Positions 1-8,685 of a DNA stretch of 64,000 nucleotides are shown one piece after another. The position numbers and the translations under genes were made by a program. Every line of letters starts with the position of its first letter. The stretch's first letter is position 1. Source of the DNA: Pseudomonas sp. 8O (GTDB lineage Bacteria; Pseudomonadota; Gammaproteobacteria; Pseudomonadales; Pseudomonadaceae); assembly GCF_902506495.1 (NCBI RefSeq), contig NZ_LR733263.1, positions 475,372 to 539,371 of the forward strand, in the 5' to 3' direction. The notes beneath the pieces are model-generated. The model was not told the DNA's origin and searched no databases. It worked only from the letters and a program-made list of their open reading frames with translations.

Positions 1-16
1 ATCCCGAGCCCAAATC

Positions 17-1411
17 ATGAGCAGCGAAAAAACCAACCAATCCTGGGGCGGCCGCTTCAGCGAGCCTGTCGACGCCTTCGTCGCCCGCTTCACCGCCTCG
101 GTCGAATTCGACAAGCGCCTGTATCGCCACGACATAATGGGCTCCATTGCCCACGCCAGCATGCTGGCCAAGGTCGGCGTACTCTCCGATGCCGAGCGTG
201 ACGCCATCATTGATGGGCTCAAGCAGATCCAGGGCGAGATCGAAGCAGGCCAGTTCGACTGGCGCGTCGACCTGGAAGACGTGCACATGAACATCGAGGC
301 ACGCCTGACCGACCGTATCGGTGTCACTGGCAAGAAACTGCACACTGGTCGTTCGCGCAACGACCAGGTGGCCACCGATATCCGTCTGTGGCTGCGTGAC
401 GAAATCGACCTGATCCTGGCCGAGATCAACCGTCTGCAGCAGGGCCTGCTGGGCCTGGCCGATGCCGAAGCGGACACCATCATGCCGGGTTTCACCCATC
501 TGCAGACTGCGCAGCCGGTGACCTTCGGTCATCACCTGCTGGCCTGGTTCGAGATGCTCAGCCGCGATTACGAGCGCCTGGTCGACTGCCGCAAGCGCAC
601 CAACCGCATGCCGCTGGGCTCGGCGGCGCTGGCCGGCACCACCTACCCGATCCAGCGTGAAATCACTGCACAATTGCTCGGCTTCGATGCCGTTGGCGGC
701 AACTCGCTGGACGGCGTATCGGATCGCGACTTCGCCATCGAATTCTGTGCAGCCGCTTCGCTGGCGATGATGCACCTGTCGCGCTTCTCCGAAGAACTGG
801 TGCTGTGGACCAGCGCCCAGTTCCAGTTCATCGACCTCCCGGATCGTTTCTGCACAGGCAGCTCGATCATGCCGCAGAAGAAGAACCCGGACGTGCCCGA
901 ACTGGTGCGCGGCAAGACCGGCCGCGTGTTCGGCGCCCTGACCGGCCTGCTGACCCTGATGAAAGGCCAGCCGCTGGCCTACAACAAGGACAACCAGGAA
1001 GACAAGGAACCGCTGTTCGACGCCGCCGACACCCTGCGCGACAGCCTGCGTGCCTTCGCTGACATGGTCCCAGCGATCAAACCCAAGCGCGAGATCATGC
1101 GCGAAGCCGCGCTGCGCGGTTTCTCCACCGCCACTGACCTGGCCGATTACCTGGTACGCAAGGGCCTGCCCTTCCGCGACTGCCACGAGATCGTCGGCCA
1201 CGCCGTGAAGTACGGCGTCGACAGCGGCAAGGACCTGGCCGAGATGAGCCTGGACGAACTGCGCCAGTTCAGCGACCAGATCGAGCAGGACGTGTTCGCC
1301 GTGCTGACCCTGGAAGGCTCGGTGAATGCCCGCAACCACATCGGCGGCACCGCGCCAAATCAGGTGCGTGCTGCTGTGGTGCGCGGTCGCGAACTGCTGG
1401 CCAGCCGCTAA
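17..1411 (+). CDS. argH: Argininosuccinate lyase
   Basis: This cytosolic enzyme splits argininosuccinate into arginine and fumarate, the last step of arginine synthesis. The 464-residue protein has the normal family length. The fumarase/aspartase superfamily signature [10 protein letters not shown] is visible at about residues 281-290, and the N-terminal [12 protein letters not shown] motif that shapes the substrate site is also present. The start is the ATG at 17, in a typical [14 protein letters not shown] context. Transcription continues toward a small membrane protein 35 bases downstream, so a shared transcript is possible but unproven. Identification is firm. Confidence 0.98.
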   Translation: MSSEKTNQSWGGRFSEPVDAFVARFTASVEFDKRLYRHDIMGSIAHASMLAKVGVLSDAERDAIIDGLKQIQGEIEAGQFDWRVDLEDVHMNIEARLTDRIGVTGKKLHTGRSRNDQVATDIRLWLRDEIDLILAEINRLQQGLLGLADAEADTIMPGFTHLQTAQPVTFGHHLLAWFEMLSRDYERLVDCRKRTNRMPLGSAALAGTTYPIQREITAQLLGFDAVGGNSLDGVSDRDFAIEFCAAASLAMMHLSRFSEELVLWTSAQFQFIDLPDRFCTGSSIMPQKKNPDVPELVRGKTGRVFGALTGLLTLMKGQPLAYNKDNQEDKEPLFDAADTLRDSLRAFADMVPAIKPKREIMREAALRGFSTATDLADYLVRKGLPFRDCHEIVGHAVKYGVDSGKDLAEMSLDELRQFSDQIEQDVFAVLTLEGSVNARNHIGGTAPNQVRAAVVRGRELLASR

Positions 1412-1446
1412 GCGCGGCTCGGCGAGAAACGGGAAAAGGAGTTCCC

Positions 1447-1689
1447 ATGCCTGAATTACTGCTGCGCGGCTTGGCGCTACTGGCCGAGATCGCGCTTGAA
1501 GTCATCATCGGCTACGTCTTCTACACGACCGGCTGGCTGGCGCTGCGACTGCTGACATTAGGGCGCTACCCGCGCCTGCCGCTGCGCGTGACCGACCCGA
1601 TGGGCTCACGCACTGCCTGGGTCGCAGCGTTCGGCTTCCTCTGCCTGGTTGGCCTGCCCCTGACGTGGCTGACCGTCACTTACAGCTGA
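1447..1689 (+). CDS. Small two-helix membrane protein, unknown function
   Basis: An 80-residue protein with two predicted membrane segments, at about residues 5-35 and 58-78. A short basic loop (LGRYPRLPLRV) lies between them. A good ribosome binding site (AAAAGGAG) sits 7 bases before the ATG. It lies between argH and a GNAT acetyltransferase with short spacers and may be cotranscribed with them. I recognise no family and assign no function. The strong ribosome binding site and codon-like composition make it very likely a real gene. Confidence 0.75.
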   Translation: MPELLLRGLALLAEIALEVIIGYVFYTTGWLALRLLTLGRYPRLPLRVTDPMGSRTAWVAAFGFLCLVGLPLTWLTVTYS

Positions 1690-1710
1690 ACGCTGCCACG
1701 AGACATTTCC

Positions 1711-2190
1711 ATGCCTATAGACATCCGCCCCGCCACCCCTGACGACGCCGAGCTGATCCTGCGCTTCATCACCGAGCTGGCCATCTATGAAAAGGCCGAG
1801 CACGAGGTGAAGACCGACGCAGCCGGCATCCGCGACAGCCTGTTCACCGAAGGCAGCACCGCCCACGGCCTGATCTGCGAGAACGACGGCCAGCCCATTG
1901 GCTATGCCGTTTACTTCTTCAACTACTCCACCTGGCTGGGCAAGCACGGCCTCTACCTGGAAGACCTCTACGTCAGCCCCGAGGCTCGCGGACTGGGCGC
2001 CGGCAAGGCGCTGCTGCGCCACCTGGCACAACTGGCCGTGGAAAGAGGCTGCGGCCGCTTCGAGTGGTCGGTGCTGGACTGGAACACCCCGGCCATCGAC
2101 TTCTATGAAGCCTTCGGCGCCCGCCCGCAGAGTGAATGGACGACCTATCGCCTGACCGGCCAGGCCCTGCAGGACTTCGCCGCAGGCTGA
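1711..2190 (+). CDS. GNAT-family N-acetyltransferase
   Basis: A 159-residue single-domain GCN5-type acetyltransferase. It transfers an acetyl group from acetyl-CoA to an amine of unknown identity. The N-terminal half carries the IRPATPDDAELI opening. The acetyl-CoA binding motif A is visible as LYVSPEARGLGAGKALL (about residues 88-104), followed by the WNTPAIDFYEAFGA motif B. Sequences opening this way resemble diamine N-acetyltransferases of the SAT type, so a polyamine substrate is possible. That is inference only. It sits 21 bases after the small membrane protein gene. Confidence 0.88.
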   Translation: MPIDIRPATPDDAELILRFITELAIYEKAEHEVKTDAAGIRDSLFTEGSTAHGLICENDGQPIGYAVYFFNYSTWLGKHGLYLEDLYVSPEARGLGAGKALLRHLAQLAVERGCGRFEWSVLDWNTPAIDFYEAFGARPQSEWTTYRLTGQALQDFAAG

Positions 2191-2261
2191 GCAAGCCAGC
2201 GCCTGGCTGGGGCAACACCTCTGGCCTAAGGTAAGTACACCTCCACCTGCCCTGGACCATC

Positions 2262-3014
2262 ATGCGCACACTCCTTGCACTGCTCAGCTTTATCGCCCCG
2301 GCACTGACAGCGGCGACACCGGTCACCATGCCCGTCAATGCATCCTGGCACATGCAGCTCGATGGCAAACTGCAAACACCTAATCGTCTGGTCTATGACA
2401 TCGACCTGTACGACACGCCCACGCAAACCATCACCAATCTCAAGGCGGGTGGCCGTATCGTCATCTGCTATTTCAGCGCGGGCACCTGGGAAGAGTGGCG
2501 CAGCGACGCTCAGGCCTACCCCACGGCGGCGCTGGGCAAAGCATTGCCTGATTGGCCTGGCGAGCGTTGGCTCGACTATCGCCGTGACGATGTACGCCAA
2601 CTGCTCGCCAAACGTCTGGACCTGGCTGTCGACAAGGGCTGCGACGCTGTCGATCCGGACAACGTGGACGGCTACAGCAATGACAATGGTCTGAGCCTGA
2701 CGGAAGCCGAGCAAATAGACTTCAACCGCTGGCTGGCCAGCGAGGCGCACAGCCGCGACCTGAGCATCGGTCTGAAAAATGCCGTGGAACTGCTGCCTGA
2801 GCTTGGCGACCACTTCGACTTTGCCATCAACGAGAGCTGCTATCGCTATAACGAATGCGGGGGCTACAGTCACATGCGCAGCCAGGGCAAACCGATCTTC
2901 ATTGCCGAATACCGCACCCTCAATACGAATCTTTGCAGTCGAGCCGCGAATTCCGGCTTTCGTCTGCAATTCTTCAAAGTCAGCCTGAAGGGCGTCGGCG
3001 TACCCTGCGACTGA
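2262..3014 (+). CDS. Secreted GH114-type endo-alpha-1,4-polygalactosaminidase
   Basis: A 250-residue exported glycoside hydrolase. An N-terminal signal peptide (MRTLLALLSFIAPALTAAT) precedes a TIM-barrel with the GH114 hallmarks VCYF-like ICYFSAGTWEEWR, the WLDYRR segment and the DAVDPDNVDGY motif with its acidic residues. Members of GH114 cleave alpha-1,4-linked galactosamine polymers such as those in Pel-like or fungal exopolysaccharide. No pel genes are nearby, so the substrate and physiological role are unknown. Cysteines at several positions (ICYF, GCDA, SCYRYNECGG) fit an extracytoplasmic, disulfide-bonded protein. The next gene starts 26 bases downstream. Confidence 0.85.
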   Translation: MRTLLALLSFIAPALTAATPVTMPVNASWHMQLDGKLQTPNRLVYDIDLYDTPTQTITNLKAGGRIVICYFSAGTWEEWRSDAQAYPTAALGKALPDWPGERWLDYRRDDVRQLLAKRLDLAVDKGCDAVDPDNVDGYSNDNGLSLTEAEQIDFNRWLASEAHSRDLSIGLKNAVELLPELGDHFDFAINESCYRYNECGGYSHMRSQGKPIFIAEYRTLNTNLCSRAANSGFRLQFFKVSLKGVGVPCD

Positions 3015-3040
3015 GCCTGCTTCGGAGCACGAGAGAAACC

Positions 3041-3316
3041 ATGAGCCAAAACAACGAGCAAGAAGACGAAGACTTCGCCGAAGCCACCCTGATTCAGGCC
3101 ATCGAAAACCAGTTGGAAAGCGGCGAGCCCGCTGCCGCCAAGGCGGTTTACAACAAGCTGACGCTGGTCGGTTACGAGCGTGAGGAGATCCTCGAGCTGA
3201 TGGCGCTGGTCCTGGCTCATGAAGTCGACGCCATGCTGCGCGAGGATCGTCCCTTCGATGGCGCCTGGTACGAGCAGGCCCTGCGCGCCCTGCCGGAGCT
3301 GCCGGAAGAAAACTGA
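3041..3316 (+). CDS. Small acidic conserved protein, unknown function
   Basis: A 91-residue, strongly acidic protein (opening MSQNNEQEDEDFAEA). It appears fully helical and has no membrane segment. The ATG at 3041 was chosen because the acidic opening and the upstream GAGAG Shine-Dalgarno-like stretch fit; the frame stays open further upstream but overlaps the GH114 gene. I believe similar short proteins occur next to this locus in other pseudomonads, from memory. No catalytic motif is visible and no function is proposed. Confidence 0.7.
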   Translation: MSQNNEQEDEDFAEATLIQAIENQLESGEPAAAKAVYNKLTLVGYEREEILELMALVLAHEVDAMLREDRPFDGAWYEQALRALPELPEEN

Positions 3317-3402
3317 GCAAGGCTTGATCCAGGCCAATGGCCGGACTGGCAAGCAGATTGCTACTGTCAATGCCAACTCCGACCAGGAAGGCACCGTCTG
3401 CG

Positions 3403-4221
3403 ATGGCCTGTCAGTCGACCCGCGCTCTTGCTCTGCTTGTCTTCACGCTCTGCTTGAGCGGCGCGTGCATTGCTCGGGCCGAAACGCCGCGTATTGGTGC
3501 CGAGGATGACTGGTACCCCTATACCGCTCTGCGTAATGACAGGATCGAGGGCATGTCGGCAGACATCGTCCGCGCAGCTTTCCGTGCCAGCGGAACGTCC
3601 ATCGAGCTGGCACCCTACCCCTATTCACGTTGCATGGAGCTGGCGCGCTCAGGCAGCCTGGCAGGCTGCTTCAACACCACGCCTGACGCGCACATCCGCG
3701 CGGAGTTCCTGTTACCGCAGGAGGTGTTGTTCAGCGACGACATTCTGCTCTGGGGCCATGCGGGGGATGCGGCAATAGATAATCTGGACGCCATCCGCGG
3801 CAAACGCGTGGCAGTCACCATCGGTTATACCTACGGCGAGCACTTCGACAGCTATGCGGATATCCAGCGCATTGCGGTGCGACGCGATATCAATGGTTTT
3901 CGCATGCTGCAGCGCGACCGCGTGGACTACGTCATCGCCTTTCGCGGCACTACCAACGCACTGCTGCGCGACAACCCGGAACTGGCCGGCCAATTCAAGG
4001 CGCTGACCAGGGTGCATCGCCCGCGACTCTACCTGACCTTCTCGCGCCACCATCCGCAGGCTGCTGCCTTGCTGCGAGACTTCGATGCCGGCATGCGGCG
4101 CATCAGGCAGGATGGCACCTACCACCAAATTCTCACCAACTGGCAGCTCAGCGATGGGCAGAGCTCAGTACATGGCTCTACACTGCAAGAGCGCCATAAC
4201 GACAAGACGGAGTCACCATGA
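3403..4221 (+). CDS. Periplasmic solute-binding protein (SBP_bac_3 family)
   Basis: A 272-residue protein with an N-terminal signal peptide (hydrophobic ALALLVFTLCLSGACIARA, cleavage likely before ETP) and the extracellular solute-binding family 3 fold. The DDWYPYTAL and IEGMSADIVRAAF segments are typical of amino-acid-type binding proteins. No ABC permease or ATPase lies beside it, so it may act as an orphan sensor-type binding protein or pair with a distant transporter. The start at 3403 gives the cleanest signal peptide; in-frame ATGs at 3337 and 3370 are possible alternatives. Its stop overlaps the next gene by 4 bases (ATGA). Confidence 0.8.
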   Translation: MACQSTRALALLVFTLCLSGACIARAETPRIGAEDDWYPYTALRNDRIEGMSADIVRAAFRASGTSIELAPYPYSRCMELARSGSLAGCFNTTPDAHIRAEFLLPQEVLFSDDILLWGHAGDAAIDNLDAIRGKRVAVTIGYTYGEHFDSYADIQRIAVRRDINGFRMLQRDRVDYVIAFRGTTNALLRDNPELAGQFKALTRVHRPRLYLTFSRHHPQAAALLRDFDAGMRRIRQDGTYHQILTNWQLSDGQSSVHGSTLQERHNDKTESP

Positions 4222-4472
4222 AGTCATTCACCGCTGACCTGATCGACGAGCTGGAAATCCTCGCCCTGTACAACCTGGACAATCATCAGGAGGGGCTAAA
4301 GGTGCATAACAACGCCTCATTCAAGGCGCAAGCCGCCATCACCCGTCTTCACGAAAAAGGCCTGGTGAACCAGGCCGACGGCGGCTACCTGACCAGCCTG
4401 GGCATCGATGCCGCCGAGCATGCACAGGCGCTGCTGACCATTCTATCGACCCGCCAGACCACCTCCGCTTGA
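4218..4472 (+). CDS. TIGR02647-type small helical DNA-binding-like protein
   Basis: An 84-residue protein with two short helical repeats and the FKAQAAITRLHEKGLV segment typical of the small family I know as TIGR02647. It resembles a winged-helix fragment (a helix-turn-helix-like region around residues 30-50 and a GGYLTSLG wing-like turn). Its start overlaps the preceding solute-binding protein stop in an ATGA arrangement, so the two are translationally coupled. Function is unknown; a regulatory role is inference. Confidence 0.75.
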   Translation: MKSFTADLIDELEILALYNLDNHQEGLKVHNNASFKAQAAITRLHEKGLVNQADGGYLTSLGIDAAEHAQALLTILSTRQTTSA

Positions 4473-4591
4473 TCCAAGCCGCCCGCTGGCCGCCCTTCAG
4501 GGAAAGGCGCGGCGGGCGATATAGCGTCAAAGGCACTGCACTGGCGAGCCTACCGCTGATAGGCTTGCCGCATCTGCAGTAGAGTTCGAGC

Positions 4592-7450
4592 ATGACGCGC
4601 ACGCAGGAAATACGCCCCGATATCGATGACGGCATCGACCGCAAGGTGCTGACGCAACTGCGCGCGCGCTTTCTGCAGATCAATCAGGGTCGCCTGCAGC
4701 GGGCCATGGAAGCGCTGTCCACGCGGCAACAACTGGTCCTCAAGCTGTTGCCGCTGCTGCTGCACGTCAATCATCCACTGCTGCCCGGCTATGTCTCGGC
4801 CAGCACACCGGCCGGTCTCAGCGGCTTCGAGCCGGATGATGCCAGCCTCGCTGAAGTCCAGCGGCTGACCCGTTCCTTCGTTTATAAACCGCGCCGTGGC
4901 CAAGGCGCGGCGCCGTTGCATGGACTGTTTCTGATGGGCAGCCTGGGCACCGTGGCACAGGCCGAACAGAGCGATATGGACCTGTGGCTGTGCCATTCGC
5001 CCAACCTCACGGCGCAGGAACTGCAGGACCTGCGCAAGAAGTGCGATCAGCTGGAAAGCTGGGCCGCCACCCAGGGCGCCGAGGTGCATGTCTTTCTGGT
5101 CGACCCGCAGCGCTTCACCCAGGGTGCGCGCGAGGCGCAACTGAGCTCCGACGACTGCGGTACCACTCAGCATTATCTGCTGCTCGACGAGTTCTATCGC
5201 ACGGCCATCTGGCTCGGCGGTCGTACGCCGCTCTGGTGGCTGGTGCCGGTCTACGAGGAAGCGCGCTACCACGACTACTGCCGCACCCTGCTGAGCAAAC
5301 GCTTCGTACGTGCCGAGGACGTACTCGACCTCGGCAACCTGGCGCATATCCCACCGGAAGAGTTCATCGGCGCCGGCATGTGGCAGCTGTACAAGGGCAT
5401 CGAGTCGCCCTACAAATCGGTACTCAAACTGTTGCTCACCGAGGTCTACGCCAGCGAGCATCCCAAGGTCGAGTGCCTGGCGCTGCGTTTCAAGCGGGCG
5501 GTGTTCGAAGGCCGCCTGGACCTCGACGAACTCGACCCCTACATCGTCGTCTACCGTCGCCTGGAAGAGTATCTGAGCGCGCGTGGCGATCAGGAAAGGC
5601 TGGAGCTGATTCGCCGCTGCCTGTACCTGAAGGTGAACAAGAAGGTCAGCCGCCCACCCACGCGCGGCCGTGCCAAAAGCTGGCAACGCCTGCTGCTCGA
5701 GCGCCTGACGGCGGAATGGGGCTGGCAGAGCCGCCAGCTCAACGTGCTCGACAGTCGCAGCCAGTGGAAGGTGCGCCAGGTCGCCGCCGAGCGCCGCGTG
5801 CTGGTCAACGAGCTGACCTACAGCTACCGCTTTCTCTCGCAGTTCGCCCGCAGTGCCGAGGCCGGCAGTTCGTTGAACACCCGTGACCTCAACGTGCTGG
5901 GCCGGCGCCTGTACGCCGCCTTCGAGCGCAAGGCTGGCAAGGTGGAGTTCATCAACCCCGGCATCGCCCCGGACCTGGCTGAAGACACCCTGACCCTGGT
6001 CCAGCACCCCAGCCCAGAGGCACCCAACGAATACCAGTGGGCGCTGTTCAACGGCAGCCTGGGAGCCCAGGAGTGGAGCGACTTTGCCCCGCTCAAGCGT
6101 TCGCGCGAACTGATCGAACTGCTCGCCTGGTGCCATCGCAATGGCGTCATCGACAGCAGCACGCGCCTATCGCTGCATCCGGGCAGCAGCGACCTGACCG
6201 ATTTCGAACTGTCCAACCTGATCGGCAGCCTGCAACAAAGCTTCCCCTTGCCGCAGCCCAGCGTCGAAGAAGCCGCCCTGCTGCGCGCCAGCATCCCCAG
6301 CCAGGTGCTGTTGCTGGTCAATGTCGGGGTAGACCCGCTCAGGCAGCACAGCCAGATGAATGTACACATGACCACCGGGCGCACCGATGCGCTGGGCTAT
6401 TCAGGGGTACGCGAGAACCTGGTACTGACCCTCGATCAGGTGGTGCTCAACAGCTGGAACGAACTGCAGGTCAGCCGCCATGACGGCACCGACGCTCTGC
6501 TCGACTGCCTGCGCGACCTGCTCAACAGCTTGCCGATCGGCGGCCCGCAACCCCAGGTACAGGTGCGCTGCTACTGCCGTAATCGTGCGCAACCGATCGC
6601 AGAACGCGTCGACGAGCTGCTGCGCGACCTGCTCAATACCTATGCCGAAGGTCGCCAGTCACGCTATCTGGTGCAGGTACGCCAGCATTACCACGTATTG
6701 CAGCTGACACCCGGCCAGGTCAGCCACGCTGCTCTGGGTGACCTGCCGGCACTGCTGGAGCACCTTGGTGCCGAGCAGGAGCTCTACAGCCCCCTGCATC
6801 TGGACCGCCATGCCCTCGATGGCGACGACCTCGCACTGATCCTGCCCATGGGCCGCCCGCAGTGCATACAGGTGTTCTACCGCCTGCACGAAACCAGCGG
6901 CGACGCGGAATTGACCCTGCTCGATGAACGCAATGCACTCTGGCGTCGGCGCCTGCCATTTCGTGATGAGCAGAGCCTCCTGACACCGATCCATCGCTTC
7001 CTGCAGTCATTGCTGTATCGGCGCAATGCCATGCTGCCGCTGGATGGCGCCGACAACCAGCCGCCCCTGGAAATTCTCTACTATCAACTGCTACCAGCGG
7101 CACCATTACGCGCTCAGCGCCTCGAGCGCAGACCGGCGCCCGAGGCGCAGGTCAGCCATCCGTTCTACGATGTGCAGGCCATCGTCGAGCCAGGCGACGG
7201 TCGCCAGCGCCACGTCACCCTGTACTGCAACCATCGCGAGTTTTCCGAGCTGGAGTACGGCCGCGAGCTGTATCGCGCCGTGGCGCAACACATCCTCTCT
7301 CAGCGTGCCGGCGGCGAGCGCTATCCCTGCTACATCACCGACCTGGATCTGTCCGCCCTGCTGGCCGGACAACAGGCACAGACCGTGCACTACCTGCGCT
7401 ACAAGAGCGAACTGGAGAATGCACTGAACGCGGCGCTGCAGCAGGCCTAG
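4592..7450 (+). CDS. cyaA: Class I adenylate cyclase
   Basis: A 952-residue class I adenylate cyclase that makes cAMP from ATP in the cytoplasm. The N-terminal catalytic nucleotidyltransferase-like domain carries the GSLGT motif and the SDMDLWLC acidic metal motif at about residues 115-130. The remainder forms the large regulatory half. In P. aeruginosa, from memory, this is the minor enzyme beside CyaB for Vfr signalling. The gene is monocistronic by appearance, with about 120 bases free on each side. The ATG at 4592 starts directly at MTRTQEIRP. Full length, no lesions seen. Confidence 0.96.
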   Translation: MTRTQEIRPDIDDGIDRKVLTQLRARFLQINQGRLQRAMEALSTRQQLVLKLLPLLLHVNHPLLPGYVSASTPAGLSGFEPDDASLAEVQRLTRSFVYKPRRGQGAAPLHGLFLMGSLGTVAQAEQSDMDLWLCHSPNLTAQELQDLRKKCDQLESWAATQGAEVHVFLVDPQRFTQGAREAQLSSDDCGTTQHYLLLDEFYRTAIWLGGRTPLWWLVPVYEEARYHDYCRTLLSKRFVRAEDVLDLGNLAHIPPEEFIGAGMWQLYKGIESPYKSVLKLLLTEVYASEHPKVECLALRFKRAVFEGRLDLDELDPYIVVYRRLEEYLSARGDQERLELIRRCLYLKVNKKVSRPPTRGRAKSWQRLLLERLTAEWGWQSRQLNVLDSRSQWKVRQVAAERRVLVNELTYSYRFLSQFARSAEAGSSLNTRDLNVLGRRLYAAFERKAGKVEFINPGIAPDLAEDTLTLVQHPSPEAPNEYQWALFNGSLGAQEWSDFAPLKRSRELIELLAWCHRNGVIDSSTRLSLHPGSSDLTDFELSNLIGSLQQSFPLPQPSVEEAALLRASIPSQVLLLVNVGVDPLRQHSQMNVHMTTGRTDALGYSGVRENLVLTLDQVVLNSWNELQVSRHDGTDALLDCLRDLLNSLPIGGPQPQVQVRCYCRNRAQPIAERVDELLRDLLNTYAEGRQSRYLVQVRQHYHVLQLTPGQVSHAALGDLPALLEHLGAEQELYSPLHLDRHALDGDDLALILPMGRPQCIQVFYRLHETSGDAELTLLDERNALWRRRLPFRDEQSLLTPIHRFLQSLLYRRNAMLPLDGADNQPPLEILYYQLLPAAPLRAQRLERRPAPEAQVSHPFYDVQAIVEPGDGRQRHVTLYCNHREFSELEYGRELYRAVAQHILSQRAGGERYPCYITDLDLSALLAGQQAQTVHYLRYKSELENALNAALQQA

Positions 7451-7572
7451 TATCGCGACATGGATGTTCTGCAGCTGTCCGCGGGCACCACGCAGGAGGG
7501 GCAAACCCGCGATTGGTGCACTGGTCCAACAGCGGGTTCCTGTGAAAAGGCGCAAAGCTGCGCCCTCAAGGC

Positions 7573-7980
7573 TTAGCGGTCGTATTCGCCGGCTGCTTCC
7601 GGCTGGTACTCGACGGCCAGCAGGGTCAGCTTGAGCTGCTTGCCACCTGGCGCCGGCCAATCGATGTGCTGACCGACGGACAGACCGAGCAAGGCGCTGC
7701 CGACTGGCGCGAGGATGCTGACCTTGCCTTCGCCGCCAGCATCCTGCGGATAAACCAGGGTCAGGTGATAGTCCTTGCCGCTGCTCTCCTCGCGGCAGTG
7801 CACGCGCGAGTTCATGGTCACCACACCGGCCGGCACCTCGTCGTGCCCCACCACTTCGGCACGATCCAGCTCGGCCTGCAGCGCTGCCGCGCCAGGACCG
7901 AACTCGTCCAGGCTGTCGAGCAGGCGCTCCAGACGCTGCAGATCGAGGCGAGTAATGGTGATGGTCGTTGTGCTGTTCAT
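7573..7980 (-). CDS. rnk: Nucleoside diphosphate kinase regulator Rnk
   Basis: A 135-residue GreA/GreB-like protein that binds RNA polymerase. The N-terminal part (residues 1-50) forms a short coiled coil. The C-terminal FKBP-like domain carries SILAPVGSALLGLSVGQHIDWPAPGG, the C-terminal signature of the Gre family. In Pseudomonas and E. coli, Rnk influences nucleoside diphosphate kinase levels. It is transcribed leftward after a terminator that closes the cyaY-DUF1289 unit. Identification is strong because of the domain order and short coiled coil. Confidence 0.93.
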   Translation of the reverse strand: MNSTTTITITRLDLQRLERLLDSLDEFGPGAAALQAELDRAEVVGHDEVPAGVVTMNSRVHCREESSGKDYHLTLVYPQDAGGEGKVSILAPVGSALLGLSVGQHIDWPAPGGKQLKLTLLAVEYQPEAAGEYDR

Positions 7981-8017
7981 GATGCCGGGCGGACTCCTTG
8001 CGTAAACCGTAAAAAAG

Positions 8018-8045
8018 CAAAACCCCGCCCGAAGGCGGGGTTCAG
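8018..8045 (-). terminator. Rho-independent terminator after DUF1289 gene
   Basis: ACCCCGCC-CGAA-GGCGGGGT forms a perfect 8-bp stem (8021-8041). On the minus strand it is followed by TTTTGCTTTTTT. It closes the cyaY-DUF1289 transcript upstream of rnk. Confidence 0.9.
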
Positions 8046-8097
8046 CTGAATGTCTGCCGACCCTAACACAGCCGGATAAATAAACAAGACCGCCGGG

Positions 8098-8295
8098 TCA
8101 GTGCGCCCGTTTGCGCTCGCGCAACCGCTGCTCGGCGGCCTGGCAGATCAAGCGCCTTCGCGCGTTATCGGCTGCGCCCCAGTCGAGAATCTCTTGCAGG
8201 GTACGACCACAGCCGAGGCACTGCTCATGCTCGTCGAGGCAACACTGGCGCCGACACGGCGAATCCAGCGGCTTGTGCGCGGGGTCAGAGCTCAT
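8098..8295 (-). CDS. DUF1289 cysteine-rich small protein
   Basis: A 65-residue protein of the DUF1289 family. The family cysteine pattern is visible as CRRQCC followed by CLGCGRT, four or five cysteines that could bind zinc or an iron-sulfur cluster. The ATG at 8295 overlaps the 3' end of cyaY by 11 bases, so it is cotranscribed and translationally coupled with the iron-handling protein frataxin. That context suggests a metal-related role, but this is inference. The longer frame extending to 8418 lies inside cyaY and is not used. Confidence 0.82.
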   Translation of the reverse strand: MSSDPAHKPLDSPCRRQCCLDEHEQCLGCGRTLQEILDWGAADNARRRLICQAAEQRLRERKRAH

Positions 8296-8617
8296 CGAAC
8301 TCCAGCTCGGTGCCTGACTGCTCGAGGGTGATGCGCACCAGCATTTCACCGAGCTGCTCGTCGCTGGTGTCGCAGATCCAACGGCCGTCGGCCTCGTCGT
8401 AGTCGAAGTGGAAGCCACCGGAACGCGCCGCCAGCCACAGCTGACGAATCGGCTCCTGACGGCTGAAGATCAGCTGGCTGCCATTGTCGAAACGCACCGT
8501 GAGCACACCGGCGCTATTTTCCAGATCGACGTCCAGACCGCTGTCGTCGAAGATGTCCTCCACCGCCTGCTGGGTGGCATCGACCAGATCATGAAAGCGG
8601 GCTTCGCTCAGGCTCAT
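8285..8617 (-). CDS. cyaY: Frataxin-like iron protein CyaY
   Basis: A 110-residue bacterial frataxin that binds iron and modulates iron-sulfur cluster assembly by the Isc machinery. The acidic first helix (SEARFHDLVDATQQAVEDIFDD), the DNGSQLIFSRQEPIRQLWLA strand region and the GGFHFDYD segment are all diagnostic. The start at 8617 gives MSLSEARF and is preceded by GAGGACACCCC. Longer in-frame starts exist but would add an unlikely N-terminus. Its 3' end overlaps a DUF1289 gene. Confidence 0.95.
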   Translation of the reverse strand: MSLSEARFHDLVDATQQAVEDIFDDSGLDVDLENSAGVLTVRFDNGSQLIFSRQEPIRQLWLAARSGGFHFDYDEADGRWICDTSDEQLGEMLVRITLEQSGTELEFDEL

Positions 8618-8685
8618 CGGGGTGTCCTCACAAGATGCAGCGACTGCAGAAAAATTAGGCGAAAACGCAAGACCAGAGTAGCGGC

